Notes under the pieces: generated by a model | Databases searched by the model: none | Told to the model about the DNA's origin: nothing | The model's input: the letters and a program-made list of their open reading frames with translations, nothing else | Shown: positions 1-5,646 of the stretch, in pieces | Layout: the number at the start of each line of letters is the position of its first letter | How positions within the stretch are numbered: the stretch's first letter is position 1 | Position numbers and translations under genes: made by a program | Origin: Patescibacteria group bacterium | GTDB lineage: Bacteria > Patescibacteriota > Gracilibacteria > BD1-5 > UBA6164 | DNA length: 7,730 nucleotides | Assembly: GCA_018623505.1 (NCBI GenBank) | Contig: JAAZVM010000018.1 | Span: 1 to 7,730, forward strand | Direction of reading: 5' to 3'

Positions 1-104
1 AACTTAGAAATAAGCTAGTTCATGAACTAGATACTATAAGTGACAATAAAATTCACAAAGAAGCATTAGATTATGAAAAAGAGATATTTATTTTTTTAAA
101 ATAA
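1..104 (+). CDS. C-terminal fragment of a HEPN-like protein (partial, 5' end outside window)
   Basis: Codons in frame from position 3 give about 33 residues ending in TAA at 102-104. The fragment begins LRNKLVHELDTIS. The R-N-K-L-V-H string fits the RX4-6H motif of HEPN-domain RNases (HepT, DUF86 and relatives), where this Arg and His are catalytic and sit near the C-terminus of a small helical domain, followed by one more helix, as here. Many HEPN proteins pair with a nucleotidyltransferase antitoxin, but the partner and the rest of the domain lie outside the window. HepT proteins usually have Tyr two residues after the His; here that position is Leu, so catalytic competence is uncertain. 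The stop codon lies inside the terminator hairpin. The reading frame is secure; the family assignment is an inference from a short motif. Confidence 0.5.
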   Translation, partial: LRNKLVHELDTISDNKIHKEALDYEKEIFIFLK

Positions 105-115
105 ATATCTCTTTT
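77..115. terminator. Bidirectional intrinsic terminator overlapping a stop codon
   Basis: Perfect 18-bp inverted repeat (77-94 and 98-115) with a 3-nt loop. The outer AAAA/TTTT pairs supply U-rich tails for transcripts in either direction. It ends the HEPN-like gene on +, whose TAA lies in the 3' arm, and is the first strong terminator met by the pheA transcript on -, which would give that transcript a 3' UTR of about 140 nt. Confidence 0.85.
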
Positions 116-257
116 GTCAATTTAAAAATACTAAAAACTTAAATATTTTAATGAAAATTTAATATGCAATCATTATAGTGAAATTGCTTTGAGGATTTAT
201 GTGAAATAGGAGAGCTCATATTTTTGATTCAAAGCACCAAAGTTTATTGTCAAAAGT
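116..257. other. Intergenic region with a possible promoter and tRNA-like hairpin on +
   Basis: No convincing protein gene. On +, ATGAAA (151-156), a 17-nt spacer and TATAGT (174-179) make a moderate promoter whose predicted start is near 186. Exactly there begins a 7-bp helix GCTTTGA (186-192) / TCAAAGC (229-235), followed by ACCA (236-239), as at the end of a tRNA. The 36 nt in between are too few for normal D, anticodon and T arms. A weak AT-only inverted repeat and T8 follow at 262-288, inside the end of pheA. A 20-codon ORF starting at 199 has no other support. Confidence 0.3.
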
Positions 258-1070
258 TTAATATTGTCACAATATCATAATTTTTTTTGTAAAAAACTCT
301 AGTTCGTCTAGGGCTTTTTTTAGGTCTTTATTTTCTAGGTTTCATTCAAATTCAAGCCAAAAGTAATAACTAAAGCTTTTATTATAACTAGGCATACTTT
401 CTATCTTTTTCAGGTTTATATTGTTTGTTGCAAAAGCTCAAAGGCATTTGTATAAGCTTGCAGGTATATCTTTTGCTTCGAAAATTATACTTGTTTTATT
501 TGATTTTAAGTTGTAGTTTAGATTATTACTTTTATTTTTTACTATAATAAATCTTGTAGTGTTTCATTTTTGGTCGGCTATATTTTCCTCTAAAATATTT
601 AAACCATAAAGTTTTGCTGCTTTAGTAGAACAGATTGCTCAAACTCATTTTAGGTTATTTTCTTTTATGTGTTTAGCTGATAGAGCTGTATCTCAGAAGG
701 GAATTGGTTTTAAGTTTTTACTTTTTAGATATTTATGACATTGTTCTAATGCTGGCATTTGAGAATAGACTTCTTTTATATCTTTTATATTATCTTCTAA
801 AGAACAAATGCAGTGATTAATTTCAAGATAGTATTCTCAAATAATTTCATAATCATATTTTATAAAACCATAAATATTTGGGTGTATACTTCACATATAA
901 GAGTTTTCTATAGCTAAAACTCATATAGATTCATCAGATATATTTTCCCATACATCACTAAACTCTGGTACTCAAATAATATCTTTTTCTTCTATATCTA
1001 AGTTTTTTGCCACTTCTAATGAAGCTATATTCATATAACTTCAAGGATTTCATTGATAGTATATTTTCAT
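258..1070 (-). CDS. pheA: Prephenate dehydratase with C-terminal ACT domain
   Basis: Cytoplasmic enzyme converting prephenate to phenylpyruvate, the committed step to phenylalanine. It is 270 aa when TGA is read as Gly, a normal length for a stand-alone PDT. Visible motifs: YQGNPGSYMNIAS at the N-terminus (usual YxGxxGSY), SIGVLAIENSYMGSI (usual PIENS..G), MPALEQC (usual AL.QC), DTALSA, and the catalytic TRF (T172-R173-F174) in GNTTRF. The ACT domain follows, with INLKKIESMPS where most PDTs have INLTKIESRPS. The Phe-binding Arg of ESRP is Met226, and the preceding GALV-type motif reads ASLY, so feedback inhibition by Phe may be weak or absent (inference). No chorismate mutase domain is fused. 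ATG 1068-1070 lies one base after the tyrA stop, so the two genes are almost certainly cotranscribed and translationally coupled. Stop TAA at 258-260. Confidence 0.95.
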
Positions 1071-1071
1071 A

Positions 1072-2118
1072 TTAATTTATGTTCCAATTATTTATTTTAT
1101 ATGATTCACCATTTATAAAAAGAGTTTCATTTTCTACTTTTTCAAGTAATCATCTTACTTTTTCTCTTGTATATATGTTTTCTATTGAGACTATTTTTCA
1201 AGTTTTTTTATGGGCAAGTTCAGACTGTCTTCAAATCATATAAATGATTTTATCTGTGTATTCTTGTCATTCATTAGCATCATCTCAAAAGTAATTTTTA
1301 GTTTTTGTAGCTGTTTTTATAAACTTTTTTTCATTTTTATCTTTTACTATTTTGTTGAAATCATTTGTGGTTTTCATAAAAGTTTTATGTACCTTTAAGA
1401 CTTCTTTGTTGTAAATCTGTATATCGCTATATAGTTTTGGATTTTGATTTAAGTATCTAGCTACTGATGATATCATTATCTTGTAAATAGGAGAAACAAA
1501 ATCCATAGATTTTTTTAAATCAAGCTTTAGTCTTCTAATTGTTTCTCAAAAAACAAACATATCAAAGTGAGTTAATCATTGAACAACTGCCATCATTTTG
1601 TCATGATTTTTAGGTGTCTCTTCTATAACTTTTGCATCATTTTCTTCTAGGAAGTTTTTAAGGAAAATATATCTAGGGTCACTTTTATCTTTTTTTTCTG
1701 GACAAAGTACAAAAATCTGACCAGCAATAGTAGATATATATGGACCAAACATAGGGTGAGTTGGGAGTACTAAAACTCACTTTTTACAATATTTTCTAAG
1801 AGCTTTACTCGGACTATCTTTTATAGATGTTACATCTAAAGCCATAGCTCACTTTTTTATGTATGGTCAAACTTGTTTAATAGTTTCAACCATAAATCAT
1901 ATAGGTACTGCAAATATAACTACATCAGCTTCTGTAACTGATTTTATATTATCAGTTTCATAATTACAGCTTAACTCACTTGATAGTTTTTCTAGTTTTT
2001 CTATATCCCTTCAAGTGATAGTTAAGTTTATATTTTTTGTAAAAGATTTAGTTATAAAGCTAGCTAGCCACTTACCAAATCAATCACTTCATCATATGAT
2101 AGTTATATTTTTTCTCAT
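1072..2118 (-). CDS. tyrA: Prephenate dehydrogenase (TyrA), resembling archaeal-type enzymes
   Basis: NAD(P)-dependent oxidative decarboxylation of prephenate to 4-hydroxyphenylpyruvate, the tyrosine branch. It is 348 aa with TGA read as Gly. It starts with a Rossmann dinucleotide-binding loop, IIGGSDGFGKW (residues 7-17; G9 and G10 are both TGA), then DVTSIK, the catalytic-His motif HPMFGP (H121) and HDKMMAVVQGLTHF (from H172). The helical dimerisation domain includes SPIYK and LYSDIQIYN, which recall archaeal-type TyrA proteins; that resemblance is from memory, not a search. About 50 C-terminal residues rich in Lys and Glu follow, with no recognisable ACT domain. It lies between a 116-aa unknown gene and pheA in an operon preceded by a Phe/Tyr attenuator. 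No Shine-Dalgarno sequence is visible before ATG 2116-2118. Prephenate rather than arogenate as substrate is assumed from the family. Confidence 0.93.
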
Positions 2119-2136
2119 ACTTTTGTTTTAATTTTT

Positions 2137-2169
2137 AATAACAAAATTTTATGTATTTTTTTTGTTATT
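2137..2169. repeat. Inverted repeat between the 116-aa gene and tyrA
   Basis: Arms AATAACAAAA (2137-2146) and TTTTGTTATT (2160-2169) form a 10-bp AT-rich hairpin with a 13-nt loop in the 56-nt gap before tyrA. There is no U-run after the stem on -, so it is a poor terminator. It could be an mRNA-processing or stability element, or tune tyrA translation. Function is unknown. Confidence 0.5.
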
Positions 2170-2174
2170 CAAAA

Positions 2175-2525
2175 TTATTGAGTTTCTAAAGTTGTTGAAA
2201 CTTCAGATTTTTTTCCTTCTATTAAGTCATATATTTTTCTTACTAATATATTACTGTATCTTATTTTTTGATATAAAAGGTGATCCTTAGGTAATAAATC
2301 TCTTCAATTTCAATTATATACATATATTGAGAAATCATTACCATCCTCACTTATAATTATTTCTTCATTTATAATTCAGTCTTGTCAGTTAATATCTAAG
2401 CATATTGAAATATCTCAATTAGCCATATAATTATAATATTTTATATTTATAGATTTAATATCTATAGCTTTAAGATGTCATACTTCTCTTGGTATCCATC
2501 CTGTAGGGAAAAGTCAATTTCACAT
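2175..2525 (-). CDS. Hypothetical protein, 116 aa, first gene of the tyrA-pheA operon
   Basis: Open from ATG 2523-2525 to TAA 2175-2177 when TGA is Gly (116 aa). I do not recognise the family. The N-terminus reads MGNGLFPTGWIPREVGHLK. The middle alternates hydrophobic residues as beta-strands would (ISICLDINGQDGIINEEIII, then FSIYVYNGNGRDLL), and the last 35 residues look helical and charged (ILVRKIYDLIEGKKSE). There is no signal peptide or membrane segment. An internal ATG at residue 34 (MANGDIS) is an alternative start. Position is the main clue: it lies 15 nt after the attenuator U-run and 56 nt before tyrA on the same strand, so it is probably under aromatic amino acid control. A chorismate mutase would be expected in such an operon, but I see neither AroQ nor AroH signatures. 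It could equally be a passenger gene. Confidence 0.75.
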
Positions 2526-2540
2526 AATATAATTTTTAGT

Positions 2541-2575
2541 AAATAAAAAACTCTTTTGATTGTTCAAAAGAGTTT
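2541..2575 (-). terminator. Intrinsic terminator of the tyrA-pheA attenuator (segments 3:4)
   Basis: A 12-bp perfect stem (AAACTCTTTTGA on -, 2575-2564, with its complement 2559-2548), a 4-nt loop, and on - an overlapping run of six T (2550-2545) then ATTT. It lies 21 nt after the leader-peptide stop and 15 nt before the first structural gene. On + it is followed by GTTTTTG, but no + gene precedes it, so its role is most likely on -. Confidence 0.9.
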
Positions 2576-2596
2576 GTTTTTGTAATAGTTTTAAAT

Positions 2597-2683
2597 TTAT
2601 TTAAATACAGCAAAAAACATCTTTGAACAAAAGATTATTTCAAAGTAGAAAAAGAAAAATGTATTTTTTGCTAAATATTTCAT
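2597..2683 (-). CDS. Phe/Tyr-rich leader peptide of the attenuator (28 aa)
   Basis: ATG 2681-2683 to TAA 2597-2599, 28 codons. The peptide starts MKYLAKNT, then residues 9-14 are Phe-Phe-Phe-Phe-Tyr-Phe (TTT TTC TTT TTC TAC TTT), with further Phe at 18, 23, 24 and 27. In all, 9 Phe and 2 Tyr make 11 aromatics in 28 residues, with no Trp. This is the hallmark of a leader peptide whose translation senses charged tRNA; enterobacterial pheL is a short peptide of the same kind. The start lies about 29 nt after the predicted transcription start. Only a weak purine stretch (CAAGAAA) precedes the ATG, as for other genes here. Neither T-rich DNA nor frame alone fully explains the pattern, because the ORF begins and ends exactly between promoter and terminator and its aromatic run abuts segment 1. 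Both Phe and Tyr are sensed, matching the two end products of tyrA and pheA. Confidence 0.85.
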   Translation of the reverse strand: MKYLAKNTFFFFYFEIIFCSKMFFAVFK

Positions 2684-2718
2684 TTTCTTGAAATTATTTA
2701 AAATAAATTTGTAATTTT

Positions 2719-2748
2719 ATTATATAATGTTTTTTGGTTATATGTCAA
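2719..2748 (-). promoter_or_regulatory. Consensus sigma70-type promoter of the attenuator/tyrA-pheA operon
   Basis: On -, TTGACA (2748-2743), an 18-nt spacer and TATAAT (2724-2719): both hexamers are perfect. The predicted start is near 2712, just before the closing helix of the leader. The -35 box overlaps the last bases of the U-tract of the tagA terminator, so the two transcription units are packed without a gap. Confidence 0.85.
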
Positions 2749-2771
2749 AAAGAAAATCCTATTTTCTTTTT
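2745..2771 (-). terminator. Intrinsic terminator of tagA, spanning its stop codon
   Basis: Inverted repeat of 11 bp, 2747-2757 and 2761-2771, with a 3-nt loop. On - the stem ends in a T5 run. The tagA stop TAG (2761-2759) sits at the loop, so the 5' arm is coding sequence (the codons of the C-terminal Lys-Arg-Lys). Confidence 0.7.
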
Positions 2772-3568
2772 AAAATCATATAATTAAATATAAAAATTGC
2801 ATTGAAAATCCTTTTTAATCTATTGATTTTTTGAGGTCAAGTTATGAGTCTATATAGCCATTCTATTCATAGGTTTCTCCATAACTTTGGTGCTCTTTTT
2901 TGAAATCAAATCATATAATCAAAACTAGATCATATTCATAGTCATATTTTTATGTTTTCACATTTTTCCATTACTTCTATTATTGATTTTTCTTGTTTTT
3001 TCATGCCGAGAGTAGAAAAAAGTATAGACGAATTTGAATTTTTAATAGAGTTTGTGATTTCTTCTTTTTTTTCAGTATTATATACATAAAAATCAAAATC
3101 TAGCTTAGGATACTTTTTAGAAAAGTTTTCTCTAAACTTTTTTTGTGATTGTACTTTTTTTATGTCGTTTGGATTGTACAGGTCTATTATGCTTATTTTT
3201 TTCTTGTTTTTTTCAGCCCAATTTACTAAGTCTTTTGTCATATCGCTTCAACATATCCTTTCTCAGTACTTTTTATAAAGCATTTTTCTCCTAAAAAATA
3301 AATTGAAAAAAAAGTAAGGGTATAGTAAGAAGTTTATTATTTTTCCATATTTATTATCAAGTACTTGATATGCTATATAAAGTCATATACCATCACTAGT
3401 TAGATAATTAGCTTTTTTTAAGTTTTCTTTAAAAGTTTTATCTTTTATGCTTTCTATTATGATTTCAGGATTTGGAGTAAAAACTATGTTTTGTTTATCT
3501 AGTTTAGTTATTTCTAAAAATAAAGATTTATAGTCTATGTTTTGTATTTCAAGTCAAGCTATTTGCAT
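2759..3568 (-). CDS. tagA: WecG/TagA/CpsF family glycosyltransferase (GT26)
   Basis: Family members transfer an N-acetylhexosamine, in TagA ManNAc from UDP-ManNAc, to a polyprenyl-linked sugar at the inner membrane face during surface polymer assembly. It is 269 aa with TGA as Gly. In order: FTPNPEIII (Thr31), SDGIG (Asp59, the proposed catalytic residue in TagA), ERICGSD (103-109), STLGMKKQE (usual LG.PkQE) near 185-193, GIGSSFDYMIG (211-221), KRAPKLWRNLGIEWLYRLI, and the basic C-terminal tail that in TagA mediates membrane binding. Oddity: about 20 extra residues between SDGIG and ERICGSD carry a hydrophobic aromatic stretch (residues 77-92, including LLYPYFFFNLFF), possibly an added membrane contact. 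ATG 3566-3568 is the only sensible start. It is transcribed alone, between a divergent promoter region and its own terminator. The acceptor and sugar cannot be told from sequence, so the symbol denotes the family. Confidence 0.92.
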
Positions 3569-3707
3569 ATTTTTTATATAGTGTTATTTATAGTATTTTA
3601 TTTTTCTTAATTAATAATACAAATTAAATATTATATCTATAGTTTGACATTATTGTTATATGTATTATATTTAAAAATAATATAATTATATTATTTTAAA
3701 TATATGT
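3569..3707. other. Divergent intergenic region between tagA and the unknown gene pair
   Basis: 139 nt of extremely AT-rich DNA separating divergent genes. Besides the + promoter listed separately, the - strand has a perfect TATAAT (3635-3630) without a good -35, a plausible -10 for tagA with a leader of about 55 nt. No ORF or stable hairpin is evident. Confidence 0.6.
3644..3671 (+). promoter_or_regulatory. Promoter of the unknown gene pair
   Basis: TTGACA (3644-3649), a 16-nt spacer and TATATT (3666-3671), with predicted start near 3678 and a leader of about 30 nt that contains only A and T up to the start codon. The -35 is a perfect consensus match. Confidence 0.7.
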
Positions 3708-4601
3708 ATGGAAAAAATTAAAAAGGGTGATATTCTGAATGCTGTAGAAGATTGAGTTTTAGAGTTATCAGAACTAGCATTATTTATGAAAAATAAAATA
3801 GATAATACTTTATTTAGTGAACTTAATATGCGTAATTTAAACTCTCTCCGTAAATTTAAAAGTTCAGCTTCTAAATATGAAAAAGAGAGATTTAATTATA
3901 TAAATGAATTTTTAAAAAACCTATCACAATTTAGATGAGTAAAGTATCATAAGACATTACAGGAAATAAATTGAAAAACATATATAATTATTGATGAAAG
4001 TGAGAAATATGAAGTTATAGAAAAAATATGAAGTTTTTATATTGCATATGATCATATAAAAGGTACTACTGTTATTTATAGAGTTATGTGTTCAAAAAAA
4101 GAAATTATAGGAAACAGGAGTATTAGAAAATTATTTGATAATTGTCAGTGATTTTCTGATGATATAGATTTATGAGATAATACTGATAAATCTATAATTA
4201 GTATATGAAAATATAAAAAAGTTGAATGTTTAGGTAAATATTGAGATACTTTTTTATTTGTTTGAGAGTTATCTAATAGGACAAAAGAAATTATAGTGTT
4301 AAGATGAATAACTATTAAAAAAATACCTTTTTGAACTAGAAGTATTAAAAAAACTAGTTCTAACAGAACCTTGCTATTTATTTTTAATCATGGAATTTCT
4401 AGTTATAAAGTGTCTCTTTTTGACTTAGATAATATGAATTATATTTTTGAAAATGCAGATTATATAGATACGGAGACAATTAAATCAGAATCTGGAGATG
4501 AGGATTATGTTAAAAGTGTTTGTTGGCATCATAATAAAGATAGAACTTGAATGCTAAAAGGTTTATGAAAGAAAACTATAAGAGAAAAAAAAATTTTTTA
4601 A
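3708..4601 (+). CDS. Hypothetical protein, 297 aa, likely paralog of the next gene
   Basis: ATG 3708-3710 to TAA 4599-4601, open only if TGA is Gly. A second ATG at 3704 is in another frame. Family not recognised. The first 75 residues look helical and charged (MEKIKKGDILNAVEDG, then SLRKFKSSASKYEKERF). The rest alternates short beta-like strands (KTYIIIDESEKYEVI, GDTFLFVGELSNR, LLFIFNHGISSYKVSLFDLD). The tail is basic (KGLGKKTIREKKIF). No signal peptide, membrane segment or catalytic motif is seen; Cys and His residues near the C-terminus (VCWHHNKD) are not in a known arrangement. Several blocks recur in the same order in the downstream protein (see findings), suggesting tandem duplication. 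It has its own consensus promoter and forms a two-gene operon with the next gene, 20 nt away. Confidence 0.85.
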
Positions 4602-4621
4602 TTTTTTAACTAGATAAAAAA

Positions 4622-5593
4622 ATGTCTATACCTAAATTAAGTAATTCAGCACTAAAAGTTTTTAATTGAGAAAAGCCAGATGAACCCACTAAACCTGATT
4701 ATGGTAGAGAGGTTTCAGAATTGTATATTAAGTGAGTGGAGTCTGTTATGGAAGGACAAGAAGTTATATGACCACATGACCAATCGTTAAAAAAAATAAC
4801 TAAAGAGGATTTTTTCAATTTAATGCTTTCTACATCAAGAGATGTAGTTTATAGTAAGTCAGCTATACTTTATTTAATAGACAAGTTTAGAAAATGACTT
4901 AGTAAGGCAGAATCTAGATACTTAAGAGCAGCCTGATACTATTACATAAAATGAAATAAGAGGTTATCAGAATTTGAGTTTGAAAATGAGAAATATCTTA
5001 TAAATGATTGAGCTATATATAGTATAGTTTACTCATTTGATCGTATTATAATTGCAACAAATGAGGATTCTAAAAAATCAATCATAACAAGAAGTTTTTC
5101 TTTAATGAATCATTGAAACTCATCAGAAATATTTGATTTTCAAATCCAAAGTATTGAAAAACCTTTTTCTACTATATATAAAATAACTGATACAGAAGGC
5201 AATGTATATTTTTTTGATATTAGTAGTAATAGAGTTTCTCAAATTTGAAATACAAATTGAGTTTTTGGTTTGGAAAATTATGATAATGATATTTATCATT
5301 ATATAAATGAAAGTGATAAGGCGGTTGTAGGACATATTTTTTATGATAAAGTTTTTGATAGATGAAGAATTGAGGAACTAGATAAGAAGTTTGCTTTATT
5401 AATAGATGATAGCACTTGATTATATGATTTGTATTCTTTTGATTCAAAAAAGTTTTTATTTGAGTGATTAAGTAGAGATTCATTTGAAAAAAATTGAGAT
5501 TCATATTCGTGGGAATTAGAAACAGAAAGACAAACTTTGCTTTGAAGATTTTTTCTTTGACCTAAAACTGTTACAGAAAAAGCTAGTAGATAG
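4622..5593 (+). CDS. Hypothetical protein, 323 aa, likely paralog of the preceding gene
   Basis: ATG 4622-4624 to TAG 5591-5593, with TGA as Gly throughout. Family not recognised. A polar N-terminus (PKLSNSALKVFNGEKPDEPT) leads into a helical part (to about residue 110, with AGYYYIKGNK), then a beta-rich region with repeated aromatic strands: YSIVYSFDRIIIATNED, GNVYFFDISSNR, FALLIDDSTGLYDLYSFDS. The C-terminus is LLGRFFLGPKTVTEKASR. The alternating strand pattern could be a beta-propeller or similar fold, but no WD, kelch or NHL signature is clear. No signal or membrane segment is evident. It follows the paralogous gene by 20 nt and is closed by a strong terminator. The C-terminal third aligns by eye with that of the upstream protein. 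Function is unknown; a pair of related but diverged proteins could form a heteromer (inference). Confidence 0.85.
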
Positions 5594-5596
5594 CTA

Positions 5597-5624
5597 TTGA
5601 AAAAACTAAAAAAAGTTATATATT
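5597..5624 (+). promoter_or_regulatory. Possible promoter for the GT4 gene inside a terminator
   Basis: TTGAAA (5597-5602), a 16-nt spacer and TATATT (5619-5624), with predicted start near 5631, would give a leader of about 16 nt or less. TATAAC (5633-5638) would even place the start at the ATG. Something must drive the GT4 gene, because the preceding transcript ends in a terminator that directly abuts its start codon. Low-complexity AT sequence makes this uncertain. Confidence 0.4.
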
Positions 5625-5646
5625 CTAGTATATATAACTTTTTTTT
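5608..5646 (+). terminator. Intrinsic terminator after the unknown gene pair
   Basis: Perfect 16-bp inverted repeat, 5608-5623 and 5630-5645, with a 6-nt loop. The T8 tail reaches 5646, and the next base starts the ATG of the GT4 gene at 5647. The A-run on the 5' side makes it usable in the other direction too, though no - gene approaches from the right. Confidence 0.85.

Larger units (their letters stand above)
2541..2712 (-). promoter_or_regulatory. Phe/Tyr transcription attenuator leader RNA of the tyrA-pheA operon
   Basis: Untranslated leader of about 170 nt between a consensus promoter and an intrinsic terminator, encoding an aromatic-rich peptide. Segment 1 (2645-2639, CUUUGAA) lies directly at the end of the Phe/Tyr codon run. 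Segment 2 (2628-2615, GUUCAAAGAUGUUU) can pair with segment 1 (7 bp), reinforced by AGCAAAAAA (2672-2664) with UUUUUUGCU (2617-2609). Alternatively segment 2 can pair with segment 3 (2575-2562, AAACUCUUUUGAAC) in about 12-13 bp with small bulges. Segment 3 otherwise pairs with segment 4 (2559-2548) to form the terminator. Established logic of trp/phe leaders: a ribosome stalled for lack of charged tRNA-Phe or tRNA-Tyr masks segment 1, frees segment 2 to sequester segment 3, and lets polymerase continue. An outer helix of about 15 bp (2710-2695 with 2607-2593, one bulge) may close the structure before translation. The pairings are visible by eye; the mechanism is inferred. Confidence 0.85.

Noticed and set aside
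199..261. 20-codon ORF on + starting at ATG 199
   Set aside because: Short, no conserved features, overlaps the hairpin and the pheA end; kept only as part of the intergenic description.
1210..1398. 62-codon + ORF
   Set aside because: Antisense to tyrA, whose protein motifs continue through the region; Phe/Ile-rich shadow.
2175..2525. 116-aa protein as a chorismate mutase
   Set aside because: No AroQ helical motif (R..ID.ID..ll.lL) and no AroH signature; predicted strands do not fit.
2541..2712. 6S RNA or another free-standing non-coding RNA
   Set aside because: The promoter, long paired stems and terminator first suggested this, but the embedded Phe/Tyr-rich ORF, alternative pairing with the terminator and position before tyrA-pheA are better explained by attenuation.
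2541..2712. T-box riboswitch for tRNA-Phe or tRNA-Tyr
   Set aside because: No GGUGG/UGGNACC-type T-box sequence or Stem I landmarks are present in the leader.
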